Notes under the pieces: model-generated
Databases searched by the model: none
Seen by the model: only the letters and a program-made list of their open reading frames with translations
What the model was told of the DNA's origin: nothing
Source of the DNA: Anseranas semipalmata
Taxonomy: Eukaryota; Chordata; Aves; Anseriformes; Anseranatidae
Length of the DNA: 64,000 nucleotides
Reading direction: 5' to 3'
Assembly: GCA_013399115.1 (NCBI GenBank)
Contig: VXAA01001244.1
Span: 730,855-794,854, forward strand
Shown here: piece after piece, positions 27,101 to 39,829 of the stretch
Layout of the letters: each line of letters starts with the position of its first letter
How positions within the stretch are numbered: position 1 is the first letter of the stretch
Made by a program: the position numbers and the translations under genes

Positions 27101-28335
27101 ACAACAGTAATGCAAATCTCAGGAAGTGAGAGCTGCAAGTTGAGCAAGCCTTGGAGGGGGTGGAGGCACCAGCCCAGATTTCTTAGCACTGGGCCTTTAT
27201 GAGCTGAGCACTTTACTGAGCATGTTTTCTTTAATATTTATTTTCACAGAATCAGCCTGATCTCATGTTCCAAGAATGAAACCCTGGCATGGAAGTGGCA
27301 TATCTGCTAGTTAATGTCAACATTTGATGTGCAGTCAGAGAGCAAACAGGATTTCATGTTGTGGTAAAAACTGAATTACTATTTGCTTTAATTCTATTTT
27401 CTTTGTGTCAAATACATTAAGAGTCTCATAAAAGAGTAAAAGAATTTCATTCTTACTTGAAAAGAAAAAAAAAACAACAAAGAAAAAAAAGTACCTACTT
27501 CTACAAGTTCAAGCAAAATGTAATATTTAGGTAGTAATGAATAGCTTGAAACATCCTTTGCAGAAAATATCATAATAAAAGACCCAAGTGATTTGTATAG
27601 CACTCAACTATTAAGGAGGGAAAAAGCACACTTAACTGTGAATGAACTATCCTATAGCAGAAGAAAACTCCTCCCTGACTTAAAAATAGTCATGGATGGA
27701 CTAAGCTATCTTATAGAGTGGGTACAGCTCGCCATCTAACTCTCACCAGTCATAGAAACTATGCCCTGTGTATATAAGCCAATTCACCCATGTGCTTTAT
27801 TGTCCTCTAGTCTTCTGGACAAAAGATCACAGGAGATCATATTTCAAACAGTGATGTCCCAAGTCTGGGAAGAACTGAGCTATGGGACTCCTACTGCTGT
27901 AGGAAGCTGGTGCTCAGAACCACAAGGAGTTAGTCTTAGGTTCACAAGTACAATAATTAATGACAACCAGCACTGGCACAGAATTTCTGCAAGTCTTAGA
28001 GCAGAAACACCTGCAGTATATCCCACCCTGGCAGGGAAGCAGAGCTGGTGACCTAACAGTCTTTTCCACATCTAACTTCTGGGTTTTTATGAATTGTCAG
28101 TCACACCTAAGTGTGATATCGCTATAAAATGCCAGTCACGTAAAAAAGCTGGCAGAGAGCTTTGGCTGTGCAACTCTGTGGTTTTATGCTTAGCTGTGTC
28201 CTAGAGACTGAAAGGAGGAAGTAGACTTTCAAGCATCAGTGTTGAGAGTTGCCTTCAGATATATTCAAAGACAAAAAACCCAGTTACACAGACAGCAAAG
28301 TCAGCTGCAGTTTGGGCTACAGCACAAACTCAACA

Positions 28336-28372
28336 TTTTTTTGTTTGTTTGTTTGTTTTCCCCCCCAAAAAA
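28336..28372 (+). repeat. (TTTG)n then C7 A6
   Basis: A TTTG repeat (an AAAC repeat on the minus strand) followed by a run of C and then A. It is the one clear AAAC tract in this window whose A-rich strand is minus. Confidence 0.95.
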
Positions 28373-28455
28373 GCAAACACCATCTAAACATCACCTGTGG
28401 CTTGGAGAGACCGATATAGCTTTGGTTTTCAAGAAGTTGGCAAGGACTTCTTTAC

Positions 28456-28575
28456 AGAATCATAAAATCATAGAACCATTTAGGTTGGAAAAGACCTTCA
28501 AGATCATCAAGTCCAACCATCAACCTGACCTACTGAGTCCCATCACCAAACCATATCCCTTAGTGCCACTTACAC
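28456..28575 (-). mobile_element. CR1 LINE 3' end (minus strand)
   Basis: Reads as the reverse of a CR1 tail: AGAATCATAAAATCATAGAA, TTTAGGTTGGAAAAGACCTT, CAAGATCATCAAGTCCAACC, then the internal part CCATCACCAAACCATATCCC. The octamer repeat lies at the low-coordinate end, so the element points left. Truncated to about 120 bp. Confidence 0.93.
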
Positions 28576-31500
28576 TGCAGAAAGTCCCAAGAGCAAGGCA
28601 TGGGAGCTAACACAAACACAGTGCCCAGTGCTGGCTCTCTACTTAGGTCAATGGAAATGATTGAACGTTGGTTATTGGTGACACCAATTACCCTCACTCT
28701 TCAGTGCATTTTTCTGCATAATATGCTGTAATAGGAAAGTTTCTTGGTTTTGTTCTCCTCCTTTAAAATCTTGTAACAGGAAGAGAAAACACTGGAAACC
28801 AGATCTTCAGATCATACAGCAATAGTTCATCTCACTGTATAATAATCAAACAGATTTGGTTGCATATTGCACCATATCTATGTTTTATCTGGAATTTGGA
28901 AGTGATTATTACGATTTAAATCATGCTAAAGAAAAGGGCCACTCAAAATGTAGAGCTGGAAAGCAGAACTGCTGAAGTGTCCGAAGTATTATAAACTAGA
29001 TTTCAGTCCAGGTCCCGCTCTACTGTGTCCTCATGTTGGGAAAGTATATTCAGAGCTGACATGGCACTCCCAGGTGTTTTCTACTGGGACACAGTGCAGA
29101 GTGTGCAGTTAATCATGAGTGCATTCAAGTGTCCTAAGGTCTTTGGGTGAAAGCTGTTAGAGACATTGAAAAAGTGTTTAATAATCACAATCCCACGTCC
29201 TGAGCATGGGCTGGGTTCACAAAAGTTCAAACACCTTTCAAGAAGTTTAGGCCAAAATGTAAACAAGCCAGAGCCAAGCTGTGATTTCAAATGGCAGCAG
29301 GGACGGCACATTGCTGAGCCCCCCTCCCAAGCACATCATGGCAAGCATGTCCAAAACACCTTGGGGAGCAGCTTGTGCAATGCACCCAAAACACAGACGG
29401 GTCTTAGGAAGCGCAAGACTCCTTCCATGCAGAGCCAGACCCAGTCAAATTGTCACTAAGTGATCTCCATTCGGGGGCACTCAGCTCTAGGTTTTCATTT
29501 TGATTTGAATGGATGGTGCATGCTGCGCTTTCAGGATCGCAGCTACATGGTAAGATGTAGGCTGAGTGTTGCTGCTATTATAAACCACAGCAGGAACAAA
29601 CTTACTGAGTGCAGTTTCTTATACCTGACATAAAAATTTATGTATTTTTTGCAACTACCTCACTTATACGTAATTTCATTTGAAACCACATATAATGACG
29701 ATCTTCATAAGAAATCCACATTGGGTCTTTCAACTGACTGTACATGTGTTGGCAAGTCAACACATCCTGTTCTTCCTCATTTCCAATATGCTTCCATAAA
29801 AACAAACTGGACATATGAAGGTACATATTTTTTTCAGCAAAAATATGAGTCAAGGGTGAGAACAATAGAAGTTTTTATAATTATGAAATTTGCAATCTCA
29901 TCTAAAAAGAAAAAAAAAACAATATCTTTCCCTGCTTCCTTTTCTTTTGTATTCCCAGTGGTTCCTCAGACAGTCCTGAGGGATCGTATTGAAGAGCACA
30001 CTGTATTCCATGCTATTGGCTGTTATTCTACTATTGCACTGTATGGACTGTTATGGCATAGCAATCAAGCTGTAAAACTTGCTAAAGAAAAAATAATGGA
30101 AGAATTTTTGCCAAAAGAAAGGAAAAGATTATTTCAATTTCTATTTCTTATAAAGAGAGACAATTGGAGAGCTGCCTTATGTAAACTTTTATTCTTAGAA
30201 AAACAAAAGGATAAAATCACTATAAATGAAAAAGTGACACCCACTGTAACAATTTCCTGTTTATTTTTTTCCTGGTTTTGTCTGATGTACTTTAAGACTA
30301 TATTTGTGAAATGCTTTTGGATTATGTAAAAGCCTTGCACAAGGTTTTTTCCTCTTACTGTGTTGGATAAAATTACCTAACCCATCCTTAGATGGCTGAA
30401 GATGGGTTTATCTGCAACTTCTGTAGCAGTTAGAAAGAAGATAAATAAACATTCCAGTTCTCCAGGAAGTAGAAATGGAGGGAAAGGCGACTATTAGCCC
30501 AAGCAAATCAACATATATGCAAGGAAGTGTCTGCCCATAAGGCTGGCTCAGAGATTTATGTCAAAAAAGTATGAAATTCCCATCATATCCTCATCTTGGG
30601 GGTTACCTACCCAGGTAGCACCTCATGCCACAGGGCAGGGCTAAAAGCAATCCTTTTCCTTCCACAAACCAGTAGCAGCTGCCTGACTGTCCCTGCGCCG
30701 TGTCATGGTCTGCAGGGCAAGGGCTCCCCCACGGGTCTACGCTGGGCTGGGACAAGCGGGACGCTGGCCTGGGGACCAGGGGACCAGAGATGTGACACAG
30801 CCTGGTGCAGCCTTCACAGGTGCACAGGGAAGTCACGGTCTGCACCCAGTGCTCTCTCCTGCATTTAAATACTTAAATGCTTGCAAGTATCACTTGCATG
30901 CACTTTTTTTGAACTGAATCACGTACTATTGTATGCCACCTGCATATATTTTTTGTATCACCTTAGTGCAACAAACTCCTTAACACAAAGCTTAACAATG
31001 CCACAGAGCTCTTGTTTTTTCTACCACAAGCCGATTAAGAGAAGTTAATCATTAGACAGCTAGTTGTACATTAAGACAGACTCCCTTCTTTGTCTTACAG
31101 AGTTATTAAATGCCTTCTTCTTTGAAATGCCACATAAAAGTGATAGATGCCCTTTCTTTAAAAGTCAGCCATCTAGTCAAGCTATGTTTCGTATTAGTTC
31201 AACCACAAAGAGCCCTCCTTGTTTAAATATAGAAGCGTAAAGCAGATAAGGTTGAGCAAGCTGGCTGCTGTGAGCACCAGGCTGCTCGCTGCTCAGATAA
31301 GGGCTGGGGGCCGGGGAGCATTCCCTGAGAGAGATTGTACCCAAGAGTTACGGGGTGGAGACAGGGACACGACGCGAAAACAAATTAGCCTTAGGCCAAA
31401 GATGCAAATGGTCAAATATATTTGCGATAGTGTGATGGAAAGCCGTTGGCATTTCCTGGGGATGTTTAATGGTTTTGAAGAGTAGTTTGGCATGGAAGCT

Positions 31501-31932
31501 GGTTCTGAAAACAGCTTCAGAAACAGCAGGCTCTGCCTATGAGCACTGAAAAAGGTGCGTGCCCGTGTGTATGTGTGCTTGCTTGTAGTTGGGAGGGGGT
31601 TCGTCCTCCCAGTTACCATTTGTGCTCAGAAAGCATCAGTGCTTTCAGAAATAAGAGCATTTCTTTGAAAATGCATGCATGCACACAGTCTTACACAGCA
31701 GATGAATGAACAGGCAGGCAAAAAAGCAGTGCTGAGCAAGACAGAAAAAAAATCCCCCTCCTGAATCACTAAAAAAATTCCTCCCAAGAGCAATGCTACA
31801 CTATATTTTTGCTTACCAGCTTTTATAAGGCAAAACTGGTGCTCAGGAGAATAATGCTTACTTTGTGTTCCCCCATGGAATCACAAGGCAATCAAGGCAG
31901 GGCTCAGCTAATGTATAATCTATATTTACATT
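28576..31932. other. Intergenic DNA with one unusually long open frame; no assigned gene
   Basis: Contains the 229-codon open frame at 29640-30329 (listed separately), a GC-richer patch at about 30600-30850 with several CpGs, and a candidate conserved block at about 31290-31470. No transposon body recognised. Confidence 0.6.
29640..30329 (+). other. Unassigned 229-codon open reading frame
   Basis: ATG to TAA without interruption for 229 codons, by far the longest single frame in the desert. The product would be basic, with a Lys run near residue 90 and a hydrophobic, aromatic-rich end. It matches no family that I know. A good acceptor-like signal (TCTTTTGTATTCCCAG) at about 29944-29959 sits inside it, before VPQTVLRDRIEEHTVFHAIG, so the second part could instead be an exon or pseudogene remnant. 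Codon use is AT-rich like the surroundings. A non-coding chance frame remains possible. Confidence 0.25.
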
Positions 31933-31984
31933 AAAAACAAAAACAAACAAACAAAAAAAAAACAACACACACAAAAAAACAAAC
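31933..31984 (+). repeat. A-rich (AAAC)n tract
   Basis: AAAC and AAAAC units with a CA-rich centre. Confidence 0.9.
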
Positions 31985-34900
31985 TTATTTAGGTTCTTGA
32001 TTTATAATCCCTAGTTTTCATAAAAGTCAGTCATTCCCAATGAAAGAATGCAGAGTAGATTTATAGGATCTACATTATGCCTTAAATCTTAATAGCATTT
32101 TTAAAGCACTTTTATGAGTCATCCTAAGTAATGCTTTCCCCCTATTTTCAAGACATCACTGTGTAAAAACAGATCCAAATCTTTACCTTGAAAAACAAGA
32201 TTATTTTAGCCAACCATGCTGGCATCAACTCTGCTGCAATACTAAATATTCTGTCAGCAATGTCCTTATAAGCCTCTATTTTCAAGGGTTTATAGGTTGA
32301 ATGTAAAATGTTCTTTGTACTAAAGTTTGTCTGATAAGATCTCAACATGCATGAGCAGTGAATTTGTTTTCACCATCACAGTCAAAATAAAATAAATCTC
32401 TGGAGACATCTGTAAGAAAGATGAAGGTAAAGGGCCTGATTCTGTGCCCTCTCCCCATTCCTTACAACAGGTTCCTCTTTTCTTTGAGAATTCTGCTTGA
32501 AATAAATGAAATTCAGGTTCAGTCCAGCTAAGAGTAGCACTATCTGATACTAAGTACATTAATCACATGCACACATACAGAAATGCTGGCCAGGCATGTG
32601 TTTTTGTATTCATGCATGGACACAACAATGCAATACCAATTGTTAAGCAGCACTCTGAAGAACCAATGTGCTTCAGATGGAAATTCAAATATTTTTGAAG
32701 AAGTGAATAAGTTGAGTGTCCTAACATGGATTTGTAGAGAATAAATTTCTTAAACATTTTTTTTTTTTTAGGAAACCAAGCAGCAGCTAGGCCATGCTAA
32801 TACATTATTAGAATGAACAAGTATATATTCTATACTCACTGGTAAGATTTTTCAATGGGACTACTACTGATGCCAAGCACACCATTTAGGAGATGTATTT
32901 GCATAAATGAGCTCCTTAGTTAATGATGAATTACATAGCTCAGAGATCATTGTAAAATATCTAAACCCTTGTTACCAAAGTTGCCTAACTAACTGGTCAA
33001 AGCATTGTGGTTGCATCTTTTGGAAGAGTCCTAAGAGAGTTGAATCCATGTGACAGAAACAACAATGATGGAGACCAAACGAGTATCATCAAAGTCTTGT
33101 GACCACAAGCCTAACTGCCTCCCCTTTTCCTTTTAGCTCTATGAGGCTTGTATTCCAGTCTGCACAGAAATTCAGCTTCAACAACAGAGATGGATGATAT
33201 CTCAGCACAGAATAGTCAAGAGCCTGGAGTGAGCAACACAGTCTTGGGAGAACTGGGAGCTATGGAGGAAAGAAAGACCTGTTCACCAACCTCTCAACTG
33301 ATGCAGTAGTCATAAGTCCATTATAGAAAAGGCAAGCATAAATTTGAATAACATTGTCCAAGCTGTAGCAGATGTGGTGATAGCCCAGGAGGAGGCAAGA
33401 ACACCATGGAGGTGGCCAGGTGCTGGGCACCTCAGTTTCATTACCTTGGAAAGACACAAGAGACGAAAACAAGCTCTCCAGATCACTTTCTTGGTATAGT
33501 TCTCTTAATGCCAGCTAAATTTCATGTTAGGTATGTAAATTTTCCCCTAGATTTTGCCATGAGGGTCTTCAAAATGACTTTTTGTAAATACAGATGTGAT
33601 CGTATCAGATTCCACTTCATGGCTCAGGCTGAACTTCCATATTTTTATTTCACTTTTTATCTTGAGATTTTAGCACTTTCCTTATGATGAAAGAAATTGA
33701 AAAGGTTTGGTTTTTGTTTTGATTTTTTTTTAAATGATGTTCTAAACTATCATTATTTAACCTGAAAAAGTTCAAAATGAGTGGGAAATATTTGTTACAC
33801 ACAGGGTTATTGTAAAGTAGAATAAGTGTGTATCAAATACTTCCAATAGAGAAAGATAAATAAGTTGGAAATGGCAACACTTCCAGTGCATTATAAATAT
33901 ATTTTAGCATATCCTGAATAACATTTCAAAGCACTCAGAATATTAACACACTAAATCAAGTATTTGTTCTGGATTCAGTCTCGCAGCCTTCAGTCATGTG
34001 AATAGCCTCATCCACAGTAGCAAGATTGCAAAGGTGAGGACCACTCACTTGAGTGCACAGTTTTAGAACCCATTGTTATTCCCTTAAATGCTTTAAAAAT
34101 AAAATTTTGCATTTACAATTGCATTTCTATGAAAAACGGTTTTTAAAACAGTAGTCATCATTTCTTACCTCGTCAATCGTTACAAATAAAATCAGTCCTA
34201 AACATAGCTGTTACCTTGGCAAATATTTAGACCTTTCAATAATTTTCTTCATGTCAGAGAATAAGGCAATTATTTTGATTTTAACATGTAAACAATAATA
34301 CAAATCCTTATCTACCATGCACGGAAAAGAGCACCAAAATATACTATTACATTGTGATTCTTTAGAAGTACCTCCTCCTCAAAGAATTTATTAATCGACA
34401 GCCATAAAGCCTAATGACTGGTGGGTGCTAAAATGTTTGTCATCTTTTGGATACATACAAGCCATTGTAAGGCCACAAAAGAGGTCAGCATCAACAAGCA
34501 AATAAGTTCAAAATTTCTACCTCTTATATTCCCATCAATGAATAGATACTGATATTTGTATATGATCTGTTAAGCTAAATTCTAAAAGAAGAAAGAAAGC
34601 GAGAGAGAGGGAAGGAGAGAAAACAAACCCCGGGGACTTATCAACAGAGCTCAAATTACTTCCAGACATCCAGCATCAATAACAAATACATACTTTTACA
34701 GGTACCAACATGAGATGTGGTTATACAATATTCAGAGTTCTTGGCTTTGGTCGGCCAAACAGTTAAACAGATGCTTAAAGTGGAGTGTGTGAGCAGTCCT
34801 ATTGAAACATCAAATAACTGCATGCCAAACACTTAAGGCTCTATAGACTGCTACTCCAGAGAATGCTTTTGCTGCTCTTCAGCTATTTTCAGTGTTTGAA

Positions 34901-35540
34901 GTTAAAACTCGGTTTGAGCAATGTTTCTGGCCTTTGCTATACCACTGCGGCATGGGAAGTGAAACAAATGGCAAAACTCCTCTGCTGTCCCCAGCGCAGA
35001 CCAGACAGTGATGTCCACAACCTAGCCTGAAAGTCACAGCTGGTAGCTCATGGGAAATACAGGCTTAAAGCCTCTGAAACCCTGATCAGCTGTTCTGCAA
35101 TGGTGAAGGCGTTTAGTTGGGAAAGCTCCTTGAGTCTAGACATGGACTAGACTGCAAAAGCTCCATCTGGCACTACAAATCAGCTACTCTTTTTTCCTAC
35201 CTTACCAGATGGACTCCATCTAACAGGCGGCAGCAGATCACTCCTGCCAGGTCAGAACCCACTTGAAATACTGCAAAGCAAAACACCAGCAAGAATTCCT
35301 GTCTGTGTTCTTCAACAAGGGTCCAACAAGACTCCTACTCACTTTACTTCCCAGAAATATATATTATTAGTTGGAATAGCTCCATCAGAATAGATTGGAT
35401 AAATCCTCTTCCAAAATAGAGTGGTCTGGTGACAAAGAACTGTCTCCAAAGACAAATGGTGGAGGGTCATGTCTTCTCACATAAATGGAAGAGTGTCAAA
35501 GGTCATTGGTGATTACATTTATTTCATGATTTCAAATCTC
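31985..35540. other. Intergenic DNA, no gene seen
   Basis: No supported gene or repeat family. The block at about 32880-32965 carries an octamer (ATTTGCAT) and clustered TAAT cores (see findings). A purine-rich patch occupies 34584-34624. Confidence 0.6.
34584..34624 (+). repeat. Purine-rich (GAAA/GA)n tract
   Basis: AAAGAAGAAAGAAAGC followed by GAGAGAGAGGG and GGAGAGAAAA; imperfect. Confidence 0.8.
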
Positions 35541-35690
35541 CAGAGTCAAGTGGCTTAACATGTCAATAGAAAAGCTTTTTCTCATAAGGCCAGTGGAGCA
35601 GGTTGCCCTGAGAGGCTGTGTTGTCTCCCTCCTGAGAGGTTTCCAAGACCAGACTGCATGAAGCCCAGTTGCAGCTTCCAAATGACCATT
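35541..35690 (+). mobile_element. Degenerate CR1 LINE 3' fragment
   Basis: The segment AGCAGGTTGCCCTGAGAGGC (35597) and the following TGTCTCCCTCCTGAGAGGTT, TCCAAGACCAGACTGCATGA fit a CR1 3' end (the usual form being GCAGGTTGCCCAGAGAGG, then a decayed TTCAAGACC segment). It lacks the terminal octamer. The boundaries are approximate. Confidence 0.65.
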
Positions 35691-36862
35691 GTAATGAAAT
35701 GCTTTATTTCCAAATACATCTTTTATAGAAGCAGGAAATGTTTCTCACCTTCTTTCCTTCCACAGGCATGGTTTTGTTGTTTTTTTTTTTAAACAAAACT
35801 TTTAGTATTTGAGATGTATAATCTGTGTGGAAGAGTTTACAGCTGAGCACAATGTAATGCCTGGATGCCAGTTGAGACTCAGAAGGTAATGTCTTTTAAG
35901 CTGCATTAGAGAATGCATTTTATGCAGAGAGTGAAAATATTTAATGCAGACAGAAAACTATAGTGTAAGACACCATGAGAAGCCAGCCACTTAATCTTCT
36001 GCCCTTGGACAATCAACCTGCACTGTTCTTAGCATACGTGTGTCTTTGTTTCTTTAAAAAAGCTTTTTCTGATGTAGATTACAAAATCTGCTTTGGCAAT
36101 TTTTACTTCAGGATGCCCAATGACAAAGACATTATCACACACCATGTTGTTTTGGCTCTGTTATTTGAAATGTGTCTTGTTTTCTGTCTGATTTTTAATA
36201 ATTTGCTGTACATATACTATCCAACTGGAGCTTGTACACCGACCAACCTTGTGCTAAATAGACATCTTTACATGCTGCCTCACTAACTCATACATGTGTG
36301 GAAACTTATCAGCTGGCAGCTAAGGAGTTTTTCATTTAAGCATTGAATCTCTTGACCACTAAGAGCTGAACATTCATTTGGCAGGAGATGATTAGCATTG
36401 ACAAGTAGGGGCAAGTTATCAGCTACAGACACTAAAATGCATATTACTTGTTGAAGCATGAGTTACTCTTGCTCCTGGATTGCATTAGCTCATACATTCC
36501 TCTCTTGAAAGCTTTCTTTTATTAAGTATACACTGTGTATGCCTTAAAGCTATCACTCCCTTTTTGGCTTGATCCAATTTGGAGTATGGATAAACCACTT
36601 CAGAGGAAACTTCTGGAGATGATGAGAATAGTATTGGCTAATGCCTTGTACTCCCTACCTTAATTTCACGTCCCAGTGCTGGCTCAAAGTCTGTTGATCT
36701 GGTTGCAGGATCACAAGCAGATGTTGCCAAGGTCTTTTCTGATATACTGAGTCAGCAAAGGTATAATAGAGTATAAGCCTGAGTCTCCATCTTGGCCGTA
36801 GAGAGGCTGTTGGAGAAAATGTGAGGAGAGAGGTCAAGGTGGGGATTTTAAATTAGGAATAG

Positions 36863-36920
36863 CAAAAAAAAAAAAAAAAAAGGGAAAGAAAGAAAAAAGG
36901 AAAGAAAGAAAAGAAGAGGA
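36863..36920 (+). repeat. Poly-A and (GAAA)n tract
   Basis: An 18-base A-run followed by GGGAAAGAAAGAAAAAAGG-type units. Confidence 0.9.
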
Positions 36921-37886
36921 ATTCATTCTCAACAATCATTAAGTTTGGAAAATGAAAAGGTTATCTGTGGATTTTTGCTTAAAAAATGCAATGAGAAAGC
37001 AAAAACTTCAGGAGATTTAAGAGCTTGGTGGCCAGATACTCATTTAGTGGTCAGGTGTTCATAGGTATGTGGCACTGCCGGGCTGCTGACTTGCCTCTGG
37101 TGTCCTCATTTGACTGAGTTCCACCCTAAACATGACATTCTCAGTCGTAAGATCTGCTTCTGGAATCAGATGCATTGTTATGAAAATTTCAGTCCAAACA
37201 ATTTGCATTTTCTAGTGAAAATGAAATATTCTATTCAGCTTTCACCTCCTGACCTGCTTGCTCCAGCTGCAGTCTGGTTACAGGAGAGATGACTTCTTTA
37301 GCTGGACCACAGGATCAAACAAACATCTGTCAACAGAAATGCAGGCTCATGAGCTGATCAGAAGTTATGAATACTTTTCAGTACATAACGTAAAAGGGAA
37401 TAACTTGTTTTCAGAAAACAGTAAAGAAATATGTGGGGCTTTAGCAAACTGAGATGGAAGAGTCACTTTCTGATCAAACAGAAAAGCATTCTGAAGATGA
37501 TGAAAATTAGTAGATGAAATATAAAGCATAACGCTGTAAATCAAACATCTGTGGATAGCAAACATTGTTCTCAGTATAGCAGCTGCCACAATAGATAGGA
37601 AACTCACAGTGTATTATGAACTTCCCTGACAGAAAAGACTATTTCTGTTTCCTCATGTGACAAGGTAAAATTCTGGAAGGAAGGCTTAGTAAGCAGCAGT
37701 TCTTATGACTTCTTTCCTGCTGCCATGCAATAAAGTTTCATAAACTTTAGATGTCCAGAAATGAGATTACCAAATACCTCAGTAAGGACTAATTCATCTG
37801 TTTATGCTTCTTAATTTTCTGATACTGCTTCTGTACATTTGAATGGACTTATGAGGTAAAAAATAGCAGCACCTCTTCTCCACCCG

Positions 37887-37911
37887 CCCCCCCCCCCCCC
37901 CCCCCCCCCCC
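37887..37911 (+). repeat. 25-base poly-C run
   Basis: Twenty-five consecutive C, preceded by CACCCG. The minus strand is a G25 run and could form a G-quadruplex. The exact length in the assembly is uncertain. Confidence 0.95.
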
Positions 37912-39219
37912 TTAATTGAGATTCTGATTTATTGCCTTTTCAGAAAAAAAAATCAAAATGTGTGAGCAGACTCTCTAAATTAGGCCCGAATCTTTAGAGT
38001 GCTCAAAGGGAACCTAAAATAGTTGTCACCTTAAGTAGTTCATAGTGATTTTGTTTAGATCTTAAATTTGGGCTCAACATGTTGTCAGAGAAAAAGTATA
38101 CGCAGTAACCCCCCAATAAACTCAAATCTATAAAGATCACCCATGGCAATTGTAATATATTCCACACAATTTGTTTGTATGCATACAATTTCACTTACAG
38201 AGGAGGGGAAAAAAAAGTAAAAGGAAGTTAACAGAACAAACCAGACCCTTGCTGGATAAAGGTTTTACTAAATACAATCTTTGCACTTCATCAATATTAA
38301 AATAAACATCGCTAATCTGTTGTGCATTTGTGTATACCAGAGACTGATGATGGGGAACACAGGTCAGCTGCCTGCATTTCAACAAAAGCCTCAAAGGTTT
38401 GAGGTGGGTAGAATAGCAAGACGGTATTCAGTATGCTTCAAAATCATAAGCACCAAAATCTCATCAGGCCCAGCTGACCTGTCTACATGAAAGAATGTAC
38501 TGGAAAAATGTCTTGCTGCTTTTACTGCACAGTCAGTTTTGGTAAGGTTGTTTGTTCGTCTATTTCTTCATTAAAATTGAGCCAGACAACACTGGAAGAG
38601 TCAGGCCTTTCTGTAAGCAAGAAGAACTTTCTGTGCTCTTTCTGTTCACCCATCTACTTAGTTTGCCTTGCCCTAAGATGATCTCTATGGCTTATTTTCA
38701 GTGAAATTGCCCTGTTTTTCAGGAAGTCCACCTTCTTTATGTCTGTTTGAGAGTCTGACCAGCCTTCTCAGATCTGTCCAGCTTTGGAAACTCATCTCAG
38801 CAGCTCTGGGTGTTTTGGTAGCAAGAACACTTCTCTGCCACTAGCATATTGGGAGGTATATTTGGAGGCCGTTTACTTTGCTTTCTTATCTTACTAGTTT
38901 GTTATGGAACTTTAATTTCTTCACACTGGGATGTTTTAGGTAGCATTTAGGTTTCCATACTGTGACCTGTGTGCAAATCAGCAGGGCCAAATGTATTGTG
39001 TTTACAAGAGGTGCCCATTGCAGAACACAGCAAAGATTCAGCAAGCATGACCACCACGTTTTTTTCTCATCTCATGATTTTGTAATGCTAACAATTTACT
39101 GTACAATAACATACATTACATGATTTTCCCTCCACTTCTTTTCAGCACGAGGCCCCTGTAAGCTCCTAGTCTGTTACATAGCATTTTTTAAACCTACAGA
39201 TTTCAGATAATTTGCCATG

Positions 39220-39395
39220 GGATGACAGATATCACCCTCACTTCACTGATGGGTAAGCGCAGGGGAAAAATCAAACAACTTGCCACCAAGGCAGCCAGGG
39301 GCAGAGCGAGGTGTACAATCCACATCTCCTGTTCCTGTTGCTCCTGCCAGGAAGGACTAGGGCACTGCTTTTGAGATTACACAGTCAACAGCCCT
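39220..39395 (-). mobile_element. MIR-like SINE relic (minus strand)
   Basis: Has the order of landmarks of a reversed MIR-type SINE: TTCACTGATGGGTAAGCGCA, AACTTGCCACCAAGGCAGCC, GGGGCAGAGCGAGGTGTACA, ATCCACATCTCCTGTTCC and an AGGGCACTGCTTTTGAG end. These correspond to the family's TTACAGATGAGGAAACTGAG, CTTGCCCAAGGTCACACAGC and GGCAGAGC segments. Highly diverged; assigned by eye. Confidence 0.55.
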
Positions 39396-39749
39396 AATGA
39401 GAAACCTTCCTATAGCAAATCCTTTACTGATGTTTGCTTAGCTTTACCTTTCTTAAACTTCTCTCCTGTTGTATACAAGGTAGAGAGAGAAAAAAAGGAA
39501 ACTTTCAGAGGAAGGTTGCCCTGTGCAGAAATCAAGTGCTGCACCAGGAATGCTCCTCCAGCCTCTTTCAGGCACTTCACTTCTGACTGACTTAAAACAT
39601 TTGTTAGAATTTTCCTGGAATCTTACAGTTTAATTTGGAAGATGGTCATGGTAAAAGGATTCTGCTGTGTACATAATATGAGAATATGACAGCTAATAGA
39701 AGATGCTGATTACCAGCAAGGAAAGATGACAGCTTCTGCATTCAAAAGA

Positions 39750-39829
39750 CAAAACAACAAAACCAAACCAAACAAACAAACAAACAAAAAAAAACAAACA
39801 AAAAACAACAAACAAAAAACAACAAACAC
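39750..39829 (+). repeat. A-rich (AAAC)n tract
   Basis: About 80 bases of AAAC, AAC and AAAAAC units with no T. The two opposite-strand frames across it are repeat translations. Confidence 0.93.

Larger units (their letters stand above)
25681..28335. other. Intergenic DNA, no gene seen
   Basis: No supported gene. Holds a 40-bp imperfect tandem duplication at 26525-26607 and an (A7T)n repeat. The frames of up to 96 codons (27761-28051) carry no domain. Confidence 0.6.
35691..39219. other. Intergenic DNA, no gene seen
   Basis: A 103-codon frame at 35975-36286 (plus) shows no domain. Holds a poly-A/(GAAA)n tract and a poly-C run (listed). The stretch 36300-36530 looks evenly complex and could be conserved noncoding DNA, but nothing in it proves this. 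Confidence 0.6.

Noticed and set aside
30596..30917. Overlapping frames on both strands in a GC-richer patch
   Set aside because: Frames open on both strands at once point to composition rather than coding.
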